The notes beneath the pieces are model-generated. The model saw nothing but the letters and a program-made list of their open reading frames with translations. It did no database searches and had not been told where the DNA came from. A stretch of 64,000 nucleotides of DNA from the NCBI RefSeq assembly GCF_029867415.1, contig NC_081182.1, positions 5,867,213 through 5,931,212 on the forward strand, given 5' to 3'. Made by a program: the position numbers and the translations under genes. Below, piece by piece: positions 22,801 to 36,189 of the stretch (positions within the stretch are counted from its first letter, which is position 1; every line of letters begins with the position of its first letter). The stretch comes from Vicia villosa (taxonomy: Eukaryota; Streptophyta; Magnoliopsida; Fabales; Fabaceae).

Positions 22801-25800
22801 CAAAGATATGAAATGAAGGGAGTAAGTTTTAGCTTAGCAACACAGACTGGCCATGCCTCGTGTGCTAAGTATTGTTTGATAGCTAAACCATGATCTATCA
22901 AGTAGATTCGCAAAAAATCAAACTTCACAAAATATGTTTGACACTGAGGTTGAAATTTAGCACAATGATTTTAATATATATATATATCATCATGTTAATA
23001 CAGTTGCATATATTTCCACTTATCATCATCATCTAATAGAAGATGATTTATCTAAACCACAAAATGTTATACCATCATACACATTTTAAGCCTCTTTCAA
23101 TAAATGTGTAAAACTAGCAAGATTGTAATCTATACAAAAAAATTATAAAAAAAAAAAGTTATAAATAAAAATTATCAGGGTTAATCCCTATATTTTGTTT
23201 TTAAAATAATAAATCAACTTGCAATAAAAGGTCACTGCCACTGGTGTACTCTTTTTAATGGGGTACACCTTTGTCTCAGCCAAGTAATCTCCATTTTTGG
23301 ATCCAGAATGCTAAAATATGTGCAATTCTGTTAGGCTTTGATGCATGAATGGCAACTGCCAGGGTACCATTTTCAAGAGAGTGAAATGTATAATGATAAT
23401 CATACAAATGGGGCTAACGACTGCACTCGAAAAATATTAAGCAAATTTCTGTAATTTCATTTAAAAATAAACAAATAAATAAATATAAAAACTAGAACAG
23501 ATTCTAAAATGAAGAAGAGGCACCTTTCGCCAGTGGTCTTCAAGAATGTGTTTTTGCAGCATCACAGTGATCATACCATCGTTATCAATCTGCAATAGAG
23601 GGCCAAAAAAATGAATCTTAATGCTACTCTTAACTTGTGAAGACGAGAAATGATTAAAGCAATTTCCTTGTGAAGCACAAAAACTGTTCAGAGTTTGCAT
23701 TACACCTACTCTTGTATGTCATGTGAATTGGCTACAGTTAGTGTTTCAGTTTAGTAAAATATGTTTTCCCCCAACAGAGGTTGGTCCCGTTGGTAAGATG
23801 TTAACTCGTACCCCACACGAACATGGGTTCAACTCCCACCATCGGCATGAAGACCTTGTTGGCGGGTACGTTGTAAGTACCTTCTCTGTAGATCTTAATC
23901 GCCTAAACTTTTCCTATTTTTCATCCTTTACAACAACAACCAAGTCTTATCTCACTAATGAAGGGTCGGCTACATGGATCAAATTGTGTCATAATGTTCT
24001 TAATTTAGGATTGAGTCTATGTATCCTATAAATAGGGATTAGTACAGAGTCTTTTGTATCAACTCAATGGTCATTATCAAAAATAATTTTTTCTCTTAAA
24101 ATCACTAGTAAGTTTAAGGTATTCTAATTAGTTATCATTGACATTAAAAGTTATAGAGAAAGGAAACAGATCACCACTAAGGATTGTCTATATTAAAGTC
24201 GTGTGAAGTATATTCAATTCAAGATCGATCATCTACTCTAATTTACCCTAACACTTAGCGAGAGATCAACCAGGTCAGACCACAGCCAAATCTACTTTGT
24301 CCTGTAAAACTTAGTCTGAATTATTTCAGTTGTACCTTTTGATTTCGTATGGTTAAGACAATTGACTTTACACGGTAACATTTAAATGCAAAATAACTAA
24401 ACATTAGGAGAGGAAACATTTGAACACCGATGTTAAACCACATATGTAAAAGATATAAAATAAAAACTATCTCCAAATAATTGAAGTCTTGGAACAATAA
24501 AAAGACAGCATTTTCTTTACCTGAGCTACAAGTCTAGCAAGTAGTGGCATGCAAAATTGCTGACTATCTTCCCCGTGCAAATGTTTGTATGACTCAATTA
24601 TATGGCTAATGGCCATGTGTTTCACCTTACTTTCCTGTTCTTGGGATAGTTGAATGTAAGGTGGAAGCTGTGGCAACTCCAGACAGGTATCTTCCGATTT
24701 GGGTGACACTTGAACATCAAGAGAAAACTGATCAAGCTCTAAAATGGATGATGAATCTGTCCCTTCTGTTTCAGTATCATCCAAAAGATTTACTATACTC
24801 AGTTCCTCGTCTCTTGAATCGGTGGAAGAGACCCCGGGATTCAAAGAAGCATTTGCTTCGATAATCCGGTGATCTCCAGGCCCTTCAAGAGCCTCTGTTT
24901 TGGGACTAACCAGATCAGATCCTGGAACTGGAGGGCTTTCGGAGATCCTATCATCATTTATTACTTTAATTGTTAGATTTGATTGGGTATCGTCACCAGT
25001 ACTTGCAACATGATGTGAAGCATGTTTAATAATAGACACAGGATCCTCAGATTCCAATTCTGTGGCCCCGGTATCATCTGTAACTGAGATAGCTGCTCCT
25101 CCAGGAGTTATTGCTCCACGCCGCGGATCCAAACGACGGGGATCCTGAAAATTTGTAGTTTAATGAAACTCAATTTGAGTTTTAAAAAATATATATACAA
25201 ATATTAAATGGAAGATACCAGTTATATAAATATCAACTGGAAGATCCCAATTCTTGCAAAGATCGAGCGGATTTTACCCGGCGTGGATCACGTTTAGAAT
25301 CGGCAGGAAGATTGCTAAAATTAGATGTCTCAGATGGTGATGAGGTAGTGGCAGTAGAAATGGCCGTAGTTGAAGGGAATTGTGCTTCGGAAGAAACACC
25401 CGAGGATTGGACAGAATTTGTTGAAGCAGTTGCTAATATGACCTGCGATTGACTGACTTGGGAACCTACTGGTCGAGCTACTGATGGATTCTCAAACCTT
25501 GCCAGTGTTGGGGGTGTCTTAGGCAAGTGCTTCATATTAGCTATGACAATATCAGCCAACAGATCAGGATGAATCTGTGAAATAAGTATTTCAAGAGATT
25601 TGGCGCCTCTTTCTCCTTCAGCAATCAAAGCACCAATAACGGCAATCATTTGCTCAACGGCAATTACTTCACTTTCTAGAACAGGGACATTAGGCGACAC
25701 TCCATTAATGGAGCTAAGATCTCGCCCAGAATCATTTATTTGAGCAGGTAAACTAGAGTCAGAGTCAGGACCAGAACGAATCCGCTTAGCAATGGCCTCG

Positions 25801-28800
25801 TGACCATTGGCCAATTGTTCATTATCATGAGGAACTGGTCTTTTCCTGGATAATTCCCCAGAAACTGGCAACTGAGTTGATGGTTGGTTATCCTGAAATT
25901 TAAAAACTAGATTGAATAAATAAATGGGGAAAACTAATGCTAAGTGTCAGAAGCTTACTTAGCAGGAAAAAAAAACAGTAAATCACTACTTGCCTTGCCA
26001 ACTCGAGCATCACGGGCAAAGCGATCACCACTTTTCATCATTTTGTCTACTTGCCGAATCACCTGATCAGCTGCATCCCCTGCACTCATAGCTCGCAGGC
26101 TCCTCACCAGTCTTTCTCTTGACTGTAAAACATTAATAAAATAATTCTTTTAAGATAATGAGTCTAGTTATTATTAGCCATGTAAACATAAAACACCAAT
26201 CCTTATCGTTAGTGAGCAAAAGAACATCTTAGAAACAATTTTCATAGTATCATTTATTTTGTTATTCATCACAAAATGCAAATTGTGTGCAAACAAAGAG
26301 AAAGATATGGAAGTTTTTGCATGATACTACAATAACAATGGTTTCATGTGGTCAACTTTTCACAGATGCAAAGTAAACATCTAAGCCATTTCATTGCCAT
26401 ACAATTTTGAGATGTATCACAATTAAAGTTTGAGGCTCAAATTTAGAATAAAAACACATTTACCTCTATTATAGGAGAATAAGTGCATCTTAGAAAACCC
26501 AAAAAAGCTGTTCTTAAAGAGTACTGAATACTGACAACATGACATCCTTTCACTGATTGAACATTTGGATCAAAATCAAGCAAAGCTGAGAGGATAGTAC
26601 CATAGTGTTGTGGCCTTTTCCTTGCAATGGCTGCTAAACTGTCAAAACAAATACTTTACAGGGTTAGACTTGAAATGACATTTAATGACACTCAGTGGAG
26701 GCAAGAAAAGGGAAGAGGCACCTTAACCACAGCAACTACATGCAATGCTACAAAGCAACATAATCATAATGCATAAAACTTGAAAATTTTAAATCTAAAC
26801 ATTTGGATAAAAAACCATATGTATATCTTTCACTAGCAACCTTCAGCTCATCCATATATAATTTTAGCAGCAGACAATCTAACTGAAAACCGATAAACGA
26901 TTTTTAGCATTAGTAACATACATCACTATATGCACAGTTGTCAAAGTATCTGCATCTCATATCAAGCAAACCTGACTAGTATTTTATTTAAACCATGTCA
27001 AAAACAACCAGGATCAAATGCACAGATAATATACTTAAGTTCTAGCTAAAATTTTGGTCATCATCTTGATTCTTGAGATGAATCAAGGAACTTAGGTCTC
27101 TTACACTAGCTGAAAAAGTAAAGGGTGAGAATCTGACTGGAGCACTAAATAAATGCACTTAGGATCATAGGAAGGTAGTAAAATAGTTCAATATAGGCAG
27201 AGACCATGAAAGTCTAGGGTTCAAGCCAAAAATATGGATTTAGATTTTAATGCTTTGTCATCTGTACAACTGACCCTACTCCCCAGACATAAAAAGGATT
27301 ACTGTTCAAAAATTGCCATAGAGAAACATGACCTGTTTTCATTTCTTATTTTATCTTCCAATCACACAAAAAAAATGCTAAATTGTTTTCACTTTGTTTC
27401 TAGTTTCAAAAGTATTGTCTAGGAAACAATAAAATATTGCTTTCATTGTTTCATATTTAAAACTTTGAAATCAGGAAACAGAGTAAAATACAGTGCCATT
27501 TTTTGTAATTAAAAGGTGAAATAAATAAAAAATGAAAACAAATAACATTTTTGCAAACCAAAAAGGCTCTTAGTCTCAATGCTGGATTATCTTATCCATG
27601 TTTTCCTTTTTAACTTTAAACAGATCTGAATGAAAATTTTCAAAATAAGAGCAGACAATGCTCTCTTTCTATGCTGTCACTTCACAATCTAACTTTCTGA
27701 CTTCTAGTTTTTGCGCTCATTTCCATCCATTCCATAACCAAGCTAAAGGGAGAAGCTATTAACCATGTAGTACAGTAAAACTGAAACACAATATGAGAAA
27801 CAACATAATGCTACACAGAGCAAAAGTATGCTGCAATGCTAAACTGAACCAACACCAACTGAAAAACATAAAAGCCAGACTCACAACCTCTTAATAATAT
27901 GAGTTATAGTCCAGCATGATTTTCTATAATCTGAATTGGAAAAAACAGCTGAAATTTTTCATTTTGACCTATACTGATCATTCCTTGTTATGTAAATTGA
28001 AATATGTTGCAATGCAACTAAGTGTCACAATATTCTACTGATAGAAAACCTCAAATGATGAAGCCACAATTTCACATAAAATAGTGCATAAAAATATTCC
28101 CCACTCATTGACATGTCAAAGAAACAGCAATCAGAAATCAAACATTTGCTCCAGCTCAGGAGCATGCACACAAATGACATGTTTGTTACTGGTATAAACT
28201 GAAAAGCCAGCTGCTGGACAATATCAAAGAAGTAACCCTGATCTTGTCTTGTGGAAATGACAAAATGTTCCAAACTTCAGAAGCAAAGTCTTATGAATCA
28301 CAATTGATTTCCTTACATAGTCTGACAGTTTTTGTATATAAATATCTATGCAGCCAATTGAATGTGTCCCTCTTTTTTTCCAAGTCAAATCTAAGTAACT
28401 GACGAGAACTGTGCATTGTCATCGAGAGGATAACATACAGACTGGTTACAGGTCAATTAATACATATGTTTTCTTTATTACCAATTACTTATTATGGAGC
28501 TGTGTAAGACTTCAATTTCTCAAAAAAAAAGTTTCCAATAATGCAAATTTAGCATGAGATCGTGACAAAAAGTTGATATTAAACCCACCATTTATCATAT
28601 TTCTTTATTGCTGATACTTTTGAAGGATATAAGAATAGTTAGATAGCTTGGATGAAGCCTTAAATTGAGCATCCATGTCACAAGTTTAATTTCAAATGCA
28701 AGTTAAGAATGCATGTCAGTTGCACAAATGAAACAGGATAAACAAAAAAAGCTATAATTTTGAAACTGGTTGCAAAAACAGTCAGAAGATCCACATAAAT

Positions 28801-31800
28801 ACTGAGCAATATATGGAACAAAAAATCGAGAAAAAGGAGACAACAAATGTGTGACACAAGCCCACCAAAATAAATTTGAATCATTGAGGTATTAATTGTG
28901 TATTGTGCATTAGCTGTTATAATATATACATTAACTGTGCACGCGCTTACAGCACAAAATTTTAAACAGTAAATGGTCTCCTCTTGACAGTTTACAATAA
29001 TAAACTGCATCACTTGACGACCATGTTTCCTCAGTTCACGAGATGATCATTTTAATGCCTCAATTTTGATTTCTATCACCTGACCAACTGGTACTCCATG
29101 GTATACATAATGAACCATCACATATTCTTATGACAGTAACTTCAGTTATATGAACCACCAATGCAGAAGCATCCAAGTCCATTAACTCCTCATAAAGAAC
29201 TGGTCGCATGCTGCAATGTTATAAAGAAAAAGCAGTTGAACTTGTTCTATCCATGAGTCCCTGCTTCAATAATCACTCTATAGTTTTGAACATAGTAAAC
29301 CACAGTCAAAATGCAGTCATATGCTAAACTTTTAAAGCCTTACATTTACCTTAAGGCATATAACGGTGAAAGTAGTGATTAAGGAAGAAGCAGCACACAA
29401 TATTTTAAATTTTGAAAATAGCATGTATTATATTATATAGTAGTATTATTTATAGAATACATTGCAGCTGCAATGCAACAAAGGTTTCAAGTAAATATGT
29501 ATGTAATTTTAATCTGATGAACTGAAGAATGACTTAACGTTTGGAAACAATGGATCTATACTTCTAAGTTGAAGGAAGGCTAAACAAATAGGCAGTGATT
29601 CACTCACATGCAGTGTAAATACACACAACTAAACATCCTAAAAGAAGGATTTGAGAGAGAAAAATGCTGACCAGAAAGGCATAGACTTGGGCATGTCTAT
29701 CTTTTGTGGCAATATTTAAGCGGCCGTATTTTCTATTTTCTCTTAAACCTTTGTACAGATGTAAGATTTTTACTTCTAATTTTTGCATACATGTCATTTT
29801 TAAACTATTATAAGGGTAAAGAAACCTTGAAGGTTCATTATCAGACAACGATATTCAGTACAATGACATGGTCCTAAAAAAGCAAAACCAAAAACGAGAT
29901 CGGATACCAAAAGCCCTATTCCACTCAAGTTCCAGTTCCAGAATACACATACACAACTAAACAATGACATATAACTATTTAAAACACGGCATATGCTTAT
30001 GTTAGAATGTTACTGAGGCTAAAAACAACAATCAAGTTCAAGAATACACGTACACAACTAAACAAACATATTTTAGACACGTCTATGAAAGGTGTCGGGA
30101 AAATTATTAATACTTGTTATGAGAAGGAAAAAATATGCCTAAGAAAGGTATATATAAAAATTAAAAAAAAAAAAAAAAAAACATGTTTATATATAAAACA
30201 AAAACTGCTTCTCAGCAGGCTGCTATCTAAATATCAGTTAGCAAACAGAAGCTACCATGCAATAATGACAAGGAGAAAAAAAAAGGCTCCATATGCAACC
30301 ACATAAGTTTAAGAGTGGCCTACTAGGCAACTTGTACAGGACATACCATGATACCACCATCAGAGAATGAAATAGAGAACAATACCATACAAACAAAGAT
30401 CAATGACAACTACCACAACTAAACTCACCAATTCACAACAGTAATTGTCAAGCAACCGGGGAGATTGCCAGCACACTGCAACAATTTAAATAAAATGCCA
30501 AGTGTCCTATTTGCCTCCGTCATAAGCGCCGTTGGATCGAGGACAGGGTGAGAATCCACCAACCATGAGATATTAACAGCTTGGCTTACTCCTGCATTTA
30601 GATCAATGTTAACATATGAATGAGCAGATGACAATTATCCAAACAAATCACCTACCCTAAATAGGAACATGAGGAAAAAAACTGCAACTTAAGAAAGAAA
30701 TGTCCTCTCTATCCAGAATCCAATTAAATTTGTTAGAATAAATGAAAAATATCACATAATATTTGGGTTGTATCTTGGAGTAATTTAAAATAAAATAGGT
30801 TAAATATTAAGATTGCTTTCTGTATATCTCTTTATATTTCAAGATCTGTTTCCTTAGTTGGAATTAGGGGTGGATTATTAATATAAATAAGGGTTAGCAT
30901 AAGTCCTTGGGTGTCAACAACAATCAAACAATAATCATAACTCAAAAGTCTTTTTTTACTCTCTCTTCCCTTCATTCTAAAAAACCCTATAACTTTGACA
31001 TGGCATCAGAGAGCTATCCTCTGACCTTTCTTGCCCCTATTCCACTTTTTAAAAATATGGAACATTATTGTGATGATGAAATTATCTCCATAATTATATC
31101 TTTTTTATCCGTCATGCACAAAATCTGACCACCCTTTCTCTATTAAAAATCTACTTTGATTGAGGATTATACCATCTGTTGCTTTATCAACCTTTCTCAG
31201 AACTGTTTTGTTCTACAATGACAAAAATTGGTTTTTGATGAAAAGTGATATGAATGTAGAATTATTTATGTTTAGATACATTCACATAAATATGGGAATT
31301 GAACAATAAATACAAGACTAAAAATTAAGTCTAAGGCACAAGCTCCAAATACCAACTTCAATAAGGAATCAATTCTGGAGGCAAATGCAATTCTACCCGA
31401 AAGCACCCTATTTAAAACATGTCAAAATCAAATTTAGGCTCCTAGAACCACTTTTGTCTCTCTTAAAATTGAATTCAAGCATCCACTTGGATCTCTATCA
31501 CGTTCTCCATGCTGGACTAGCTATCCCAGATGCAGTTTGGCTTCAACTATACTAGGATTCCGTTCCCTTGTCCTGAATGCAGTCTAGCTCTAGCTATGTC
31601 TCAAAGCAATAGGTCACTGGCAACACATTCCCTTCAACACACTCTTTCATTGATCAAAATCATTTGGGTCCAGCTAAATTTAGGTGTAGAACCCACATGA
31701 TTTAGTGAGACTTATTTTCAAATTAGTCTGTCTAATCTATATTTCAATAAATCAGAGTGTATGATAAGAAAATCCTAGCAACTAATTAAACAACGATGGT

Positions 31801-34668
31801 AGGAATAATTATAAAGTTGCAAAGGGAAAGAAAATGCAGACTTCAGATTTTCAAAAGGGCATAGAAAGTGAATAAAGCAACACCTTAAGCAGTTACTACT
31901 TTAGCTTGGGCAATCAAGAGTTGTATCTTGTATTTATTACAAAAAGAAATAGTCATGTCTCCTAGAGTGTGAGTTCCATGCATGTGTTCACTTTTCATAG
32001 ATTGTAATTACTGCAGTTGATAATGTTGCACAGAAAAATATCAACATTATTACATCAATTTAGGGGGAAAAGTGATTACTACACACCACCTTACTTTGAA
32101 ATATATTAAGATTAAGATTTATATCCTCAAATCATCCTTATGTAATCATTTTTTTCACTAAAGAACTTTGGTGAAATCTTTCTTGCAAATGAGTCATATA
32201 ATATGTATTAGAATAGAGATACATTAGCTATAATTTGTATTAGCAAATCCTTGTAAGTCCTATAAACAATGATTTCTGCCGTCTCAATAATGAGTCATAT
32301 CGGGATGAATTACTTGTGATTTGCATACCAATTACATTTAGAAATATCCTTTAGGTATCTTAAATCATCTTTTTGTATTGAACAATTGAAGAATAACCAC
32401 ATATCGAAGATTTTTTCTTTCTCTTCCCCCCTTCCTTATCTAAAACCCTATCACTTAAAGAAAAATTGTACTCATCAAACTTGTGAAGCAATACCTTCAG
32501 TGGCTGATTTTTCAGGATAACTTATGTCAGATGTAAAAAGCAATACAAAAATCTCCAAGAATTTCAGTGCCAACAACTTTACTCCAATAGACCCACCCTA
32601 CAAAATTGAGTAAATTATTTTTCAATTCTCAAATCATAATAAAATATACAAAGCACACTGTCTGGCACCACCATAAATTCAACTTGAAAGCAACGGCATT
32701 CACATTCCAAACAATGAATAAAATGCAAAAAAATAACCAGTGACTGACAGATGCTAAAAACTTGATTAGTTAGTTAAAATATATCTCGGAAGACAACTTT
32801 TGGAAACATTTAAACATATTTAAAGTTAACAAAATGGTAATCAAAAGAAAAATAATCCAGACAAAAAGCCGCAAGTGACAATAACTACCAACAAAGACAT
32901 GGAAAATTCAAATCTTATTAACACGTAAACACGCACAAAGGCAACTATTCTTAGTCAAATTGCATGACATTATTAGCCTATTTCCTACATTGCCATGTGC
33001 CTCATAAGGTAGACATCATCACCCATATTGTCCTTATGCGTCTAAGGTTAAAGCACCAGAGAGTAAATATTCAATAGCATAAACTACATTGACCTGATAA
33101 CCACATATACAACAACCTTATACTGAGTGAAAGAACCCCTGAGAAAGTTATGTTTTTCAATGTTGTCCAAGATCTTATACAAAAGCAAAAACTGGGAAGT
33201 GATTTAAACAGCAGCCTCATTTGACTAAACTTGAATTGAATATCAAATACTATAAAACTGTCTGGTTCAATCAGCAGAACAAGAATAATTATATGTTTTC
33301 CAAAACATAACAACTTCTAAAGAATGAACATAGTTAATTACTTAAATAACATGAGACAACACATCTCTGTGCATAGGTCCCCAAGAATTAAAAGCAAAAG
33401 CTAGTTACCTCCAGAGCAATCTCAAAAACAGCCTCCTTGAACTTAAGCATCCACATCCAAATCTCTTCTAACCACCTCTCAACTTTACCACGTTGCTGAA
33501 ACTGATAATTTTTCCAAAATACATCCATTTGTCAGTACCACACAATATACAAAGTCAGGAAAAATAGAGGGAGTGACATGAGCACAGGCTCTTCATCCCA
33601 ATGAGATCCTTCTTTAATTAAACACCACAAGAACAAAGGTGAAAAATCCATCAAAAAATAATGAAAATTGTGGATAATTCACTAGTGGAATAATTTGAAA
33701 TTATCAAAGGTTGCCGACAATTAAACCCAGCCAAACCTGATTTACTTCAAAAAATAATACTAAAGAACCCACATAAATTCGAAACACCATAACACTTCAG
33801 TAGTTATTATATCTAAGTGTATGTTTGGCTTCACGGTGGGAGTACTTATAATTGATTCTAGACATGTAAAATTGATTTTGACATGTTTGGTTGCTCCAGA
33901 GTAAAATTGATTCTACTTGAAGCTAGGATTTGTAGCTTTTGAGTATAAACAAGTTTAAATTTAGTGCTCAACTCATTTTTGTACGAATTTATCCAAACAT
34001 AAATATCACTTTACATTCCACTCACTTTTGGGCTTAGTCAATTTTACATAATCAATTCATTCAGAAATCAATTTTTTTTCAGAACCAAACAAACACTAAA
34101 CCACACCAGACCAGATCCATTACTGTAAATGTAATCTACCTAAAAACCACTAGTTTAATACACAGAAGAACAAAAAAGAACATGTATAATATACCTGCAA
34201 AATCATCTCCTCAAAACAACTACAGAATAAATTGATGCCACTGACAATAGACTGCTTTACCACAGTTACATCGCCGTCTCGTAAAAGTGTTAACAGTGAA
34301 GAAATCAGCGTAGGAGAATGTTCAGCCGCTCTAAAACCAATCTCCTCGATTATCCTAAAATCCAAAAAAAAAAAAAAAAAAAGTATAACGTAAATTAAAC
34401 ACACGCATTATGAGAAAATTTAATAGAAGAAAAGTGAAAAGTAGAATTTCGAAGTTAGTTACTGAATGAGCAATTTGCGGACGAGGCATTCGTGAGAAGA
34501 CTGAAGGTCGAGGAGATAAGGAAAAAGTTCAGCGGCGAGGGAGGGGTCGATGGAGAGAAGAAGGTCTTTGGCTTGTTTTAGGGAAGTGGTTTTGACGGAG
34601 ACGTCGCCGTGGTTGTTGGCAGCGGCGAGGAGAGAGAGGACTTGGTCCTTGGTGGGAGGTGCGGCCAT
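16819..34668 (-). CDS. ESP4: Symplekin/Pta1-like scaffold of the mRNA 3' end processing complex
   Basis: Scaffold of the nuclear cleavage and polyadenylation machinery, homologous to Arabidopsis ESP4 and yeast Pta1. Coding exons, 5' to 3': 34668-34463, 34354-34195, 33495-33409, 32597-32495, 30591-30429, 26638-26464, 26122-25994, 25892-25278, 25144-24521, 23589-23524, 22592-22479, 22377-22132, 21811-21764, 21675-21541, 20442-20290, 20187-20125, 19563-19453, 19344-19261, 19177-19130, 18951-18877, 18614-18519, 17969-17889, 17803-17732, 17467-17423, 17342-17259, 17112-17009, 16933-16819. They total 4002 bp in one open frame, about 1333 residues, slightly shorter than I expect for the family. The N-terminal HEAT-like part (exons 1-6) has [10 protein letters not shown] and LAAIARKRP blocks. 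The low-complexity middle has DPRR repeats (exons 8-9). The C-terminal symplekin domain is at about residues 1090-1280. Introns after exons 7 and 21 need GC donors. Exon ends were set by eye from GT-AG sites, phase and family similarity. Confidence 0.93.
20557..20883. mobile_element. Stowaway-type MITE in a symplekin intron
   Basis: The left end reads ATTCCTCCGTCCCAAAATAA and the right end is its imperfect inverted repeat ending ACGGAGGGGG. The element is flanked by TA dinucleotides. The CTCCGTCCCAAAATAAG TIR with TA target is typical of Tc1/mariner-derived Stowaway MITEs. The 327-bp body is AT-rich and has no ORF. It lies in the intron between exons 14 and 15. Confidence 0.85.
21201..21439. 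repeat. Two 52-bp direct repeats in a symplekin intron
   Basis: Similar 52-bp blocks at 21201-21252 and 21388-21439, each running from a TTATAAA box to GGACTCTCAA. Between them is a stretch with CTCACGCCCA and GGCCCGATAG. This resembles a dispersed plant repeat of unknown class, but I cannot name it. Confidence 0.5.
23777..24010 (+). mobile_element. SINE-like element in a symplekin intron
   Basis: A tRNA-like B box, GGGTTCAACTCCCACC, lies at about 23826-23841, preceded by TGGTAAGATGTTAACTCG as a possible A box. The 3' part has an ACAACAACAACCAAG tract followed by GGTCGGCTACATGGATCAAA, a tail I recognise from dispersed plant repeats. Ends and target duplication are not clear, so both the limits and the class are tentative. 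Confidence 0.42.
30731..31012 (+). mobile_element. Copia-type LTR with primer-binding site, intron remnant
   Basis: A 270-bp block begins TGTTAGAATAAATG and ends TTTGACA (TG...CA). It is followed directly by TGGCATCAGAGA at 31001-31012, close to the initiator-tRNA-Met primer site TGGTATCAGAGC of Copia elements. A promoter-like ATATAAATAAGGG lies at about 30878. I found no Copia coding domains or matching second LTR, so this is a truncated piece. It lies in the intron between exons 4 and 5 in antisense orientation to the gene. Confidence 0.6.
33813..34101. mobile_element. MITE-like repeat in symplekin intron 2
   Basis: The left end CTAAGTGTATGTTTGGCTTC is mirrored at the right end by GAACCAAACAAACACTAAA. 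The body holds several AAAATTGATT and AATCAATT blocks in opposite orientation. This is the look of a non-autonomous inverted-repeat element. I cannot fix its superfamily, because the target duplication is unclear. Confidence 0.5.
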
Positions 34669-34860
34669 GAGAGTTAGGGTTTTGAAGAATAAGAAGATGA
34701 AGGTTTTGTTTGTTGTTATAAATTGAAATGTTACGAGAACGAAGATGAAGAAGAAGATGGAGGGTAGAATTGGAAATGGAATTGAAAGTACGAATCGGAA
34801 GGCGGGGTGGTGATATTAATCAGAAGAAAGGAGAGAAGTCCCGCCTGGGCTTAGAGTTTG
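34669..34860 (-). promoter_or_regulatory. Symplekin promoter and 5' UTR with telo-box and site II motif
   Basis: On the minus strand a telo-box-like AAACCCTA lies at 34675-34682, six bases before the ATG. On the plus strand TGGGCTT (site II type, AAGCCCA on the coding strand) lies at 34846-34852. Both motifs are common in front of constitutive plant genes. The CT-rich 5' UTR on the coding strand lies between them. The transcription start is not determined. Confidence 0.45.
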
Positions 34861-35164
34861 GGACGATGCGGGATTCAACATTTGGATTGCAAGTGGGAAA
34901 TTTATCCTTGTTTTGTGAAATTATTTGATATTTATTTCCTCAAAAAATATATTTTTATTGCTTTGTTTTTTTGTTTTTTTTTTGTTTTTTTGCTAAGTTT
35001 TAGAATAAAATAATGAAGACAAATCTTATTGGTTGTTAAATAATTTGTCAAAAAGAAATAGCCGTAGTAATGATTTTTTTTTCCCTTAATTTGATTTATT
35101 ATTTTGTTTTGGTCTATTAACTAAAAAAGTATTTTCTTAAAACTCATTATGTTATCTGAAATGT
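34861..35164. other. AT-rich intergenic spacer
   Basis: T-rich sequence upstream of the symplekin promoter. I see no gene or clear repeat boundary. Confidence 0.4.
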
Positions 35165-35695
35165 TTTCGATTAGAGTGTTCAAATCCAAATTGATCTAAA
35201 TAAAAACTGCAATCGATCTAAAAAATCAAAAATCGAATATAATTTATAAAAACTGTTCAGTTTGGATTAGACTTCGGACTAATTTTCCAAAACTAATCCA
35301 GACTGAACCAAACCACGTGTATATGTTTTAACATATAAATTTATTTTTTTATTAATATGATATATTATATTAATTTATTATTCAATGATACTTATTTTTT
35401 AAAACTATTAGTTTAATTTAATCTATTTATTATTTCATATGTTTAAACCATAATCGATCATTTTTATTTTATAATATTAATTTTTATAGACTATATGTTA
35501 TATATTATATCAAATATATTATTTATTAATATTTTTATAATTTTAATAAAAAATATAATTTGTAATTTGGATATTTAAAAACTGATCTAAATTAAACTGC
35601 ATGAAATTGGATTGGATCGGATCGATTTTTTTTAATCAATCATCCAAAACCGAACCGAACCGCAAGTAAATATATCTTTGGATTGGCCCTGACTC
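35165..35695. repeat. AT-rich dispersed repeat with GAACCGAACCG motif
   Basis: AT-rich block whose left part holds AAATCCAAATTGATC and whose right part holds AAACCGAACCGAACCGCAAG and GGATTGGCCCTG. A similar combination (AACCGAACCGAACCG, TTGATTGATTCGATT, GGACTGGCCC) recurs at about 48480-48820, so this looks like an old dispersed element. No convincing TIR or target duplication was found. Confidence 0.4.
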
Positions 35696-35869
35696 CAAAC
35701 GTCATCCTTCATTTACAACACTCTATTTATCCACTAAACTATACTCGAAAATATCATTACTTCAATAAACAAAACTTGAAAACATCATTTCTTTTATCAA
35801 CAAATTTTAGAACTCTATCATGTCTTCTCCAACTTGAATGAGACAAGAAAATTATAGATTCAAGTTAAC

Positions 35870-36062
35870 AATGTTAGTTGTTGTTGTTCTCTTTTTTTTT
35901 GTTATAGTTGTTGTTGTTCTTATTTTTCTTGTTGTCATAATTGTTATTATTTTGTTGTTGGTCTTGTTGTTGTTATTATTGTTGTTGTTGTTGTTCTTGT
36001 TGTTATTATTGTTGTTGTTCTTGTTATTGTTCTTCTTCTTCTTGTTTTTATTATTGTTTTTG
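35870..36062. repeat. Imperfect (TTG/TTA/TTC)n microsatellite
   Basis: About 190 bp of trinucleotide repeats, mostly TTG with TTA and TTC variants. It creates long but meaningless ORFs on both strands (Leu/Val-rich on plus, Asn/Lys-rich on minus). Confidence 0.9.
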
Positions 36063-36189
36063 TTATACTGCTGCATTTTTATGCTAGGTTTTTGTTATAC
36101 CACCTTTACCATATATACTAAAATTGATAAACATTAAATATATGCTAGGTTTTATACACATATACATTAATCGAATTGTAGATGTTAAA

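Noticed and set aside
25233..25277. Extending symplekin exon 8 to the stop near 25233
   Set aside because: The in-frame GTAAAA donor at 25277 joins DPRR to the DPRR start of exon 9 in phase. The longer frame ends in a stop with no in-phase donor.
32205..32455. Possible second Copia LTR in symplekin intron 4
   Set aside because: It starts TGTATTAGAATA and ends near AACCCTATCA, but is not clearly alike to the block at 30731-31000 and has no primer site or polypurine tract.
35838..36137. Long Leu/Val-rich and Asn/Lys-rich ORFs
   Set aside because: They are translations of the trinucleotide microsatellite.
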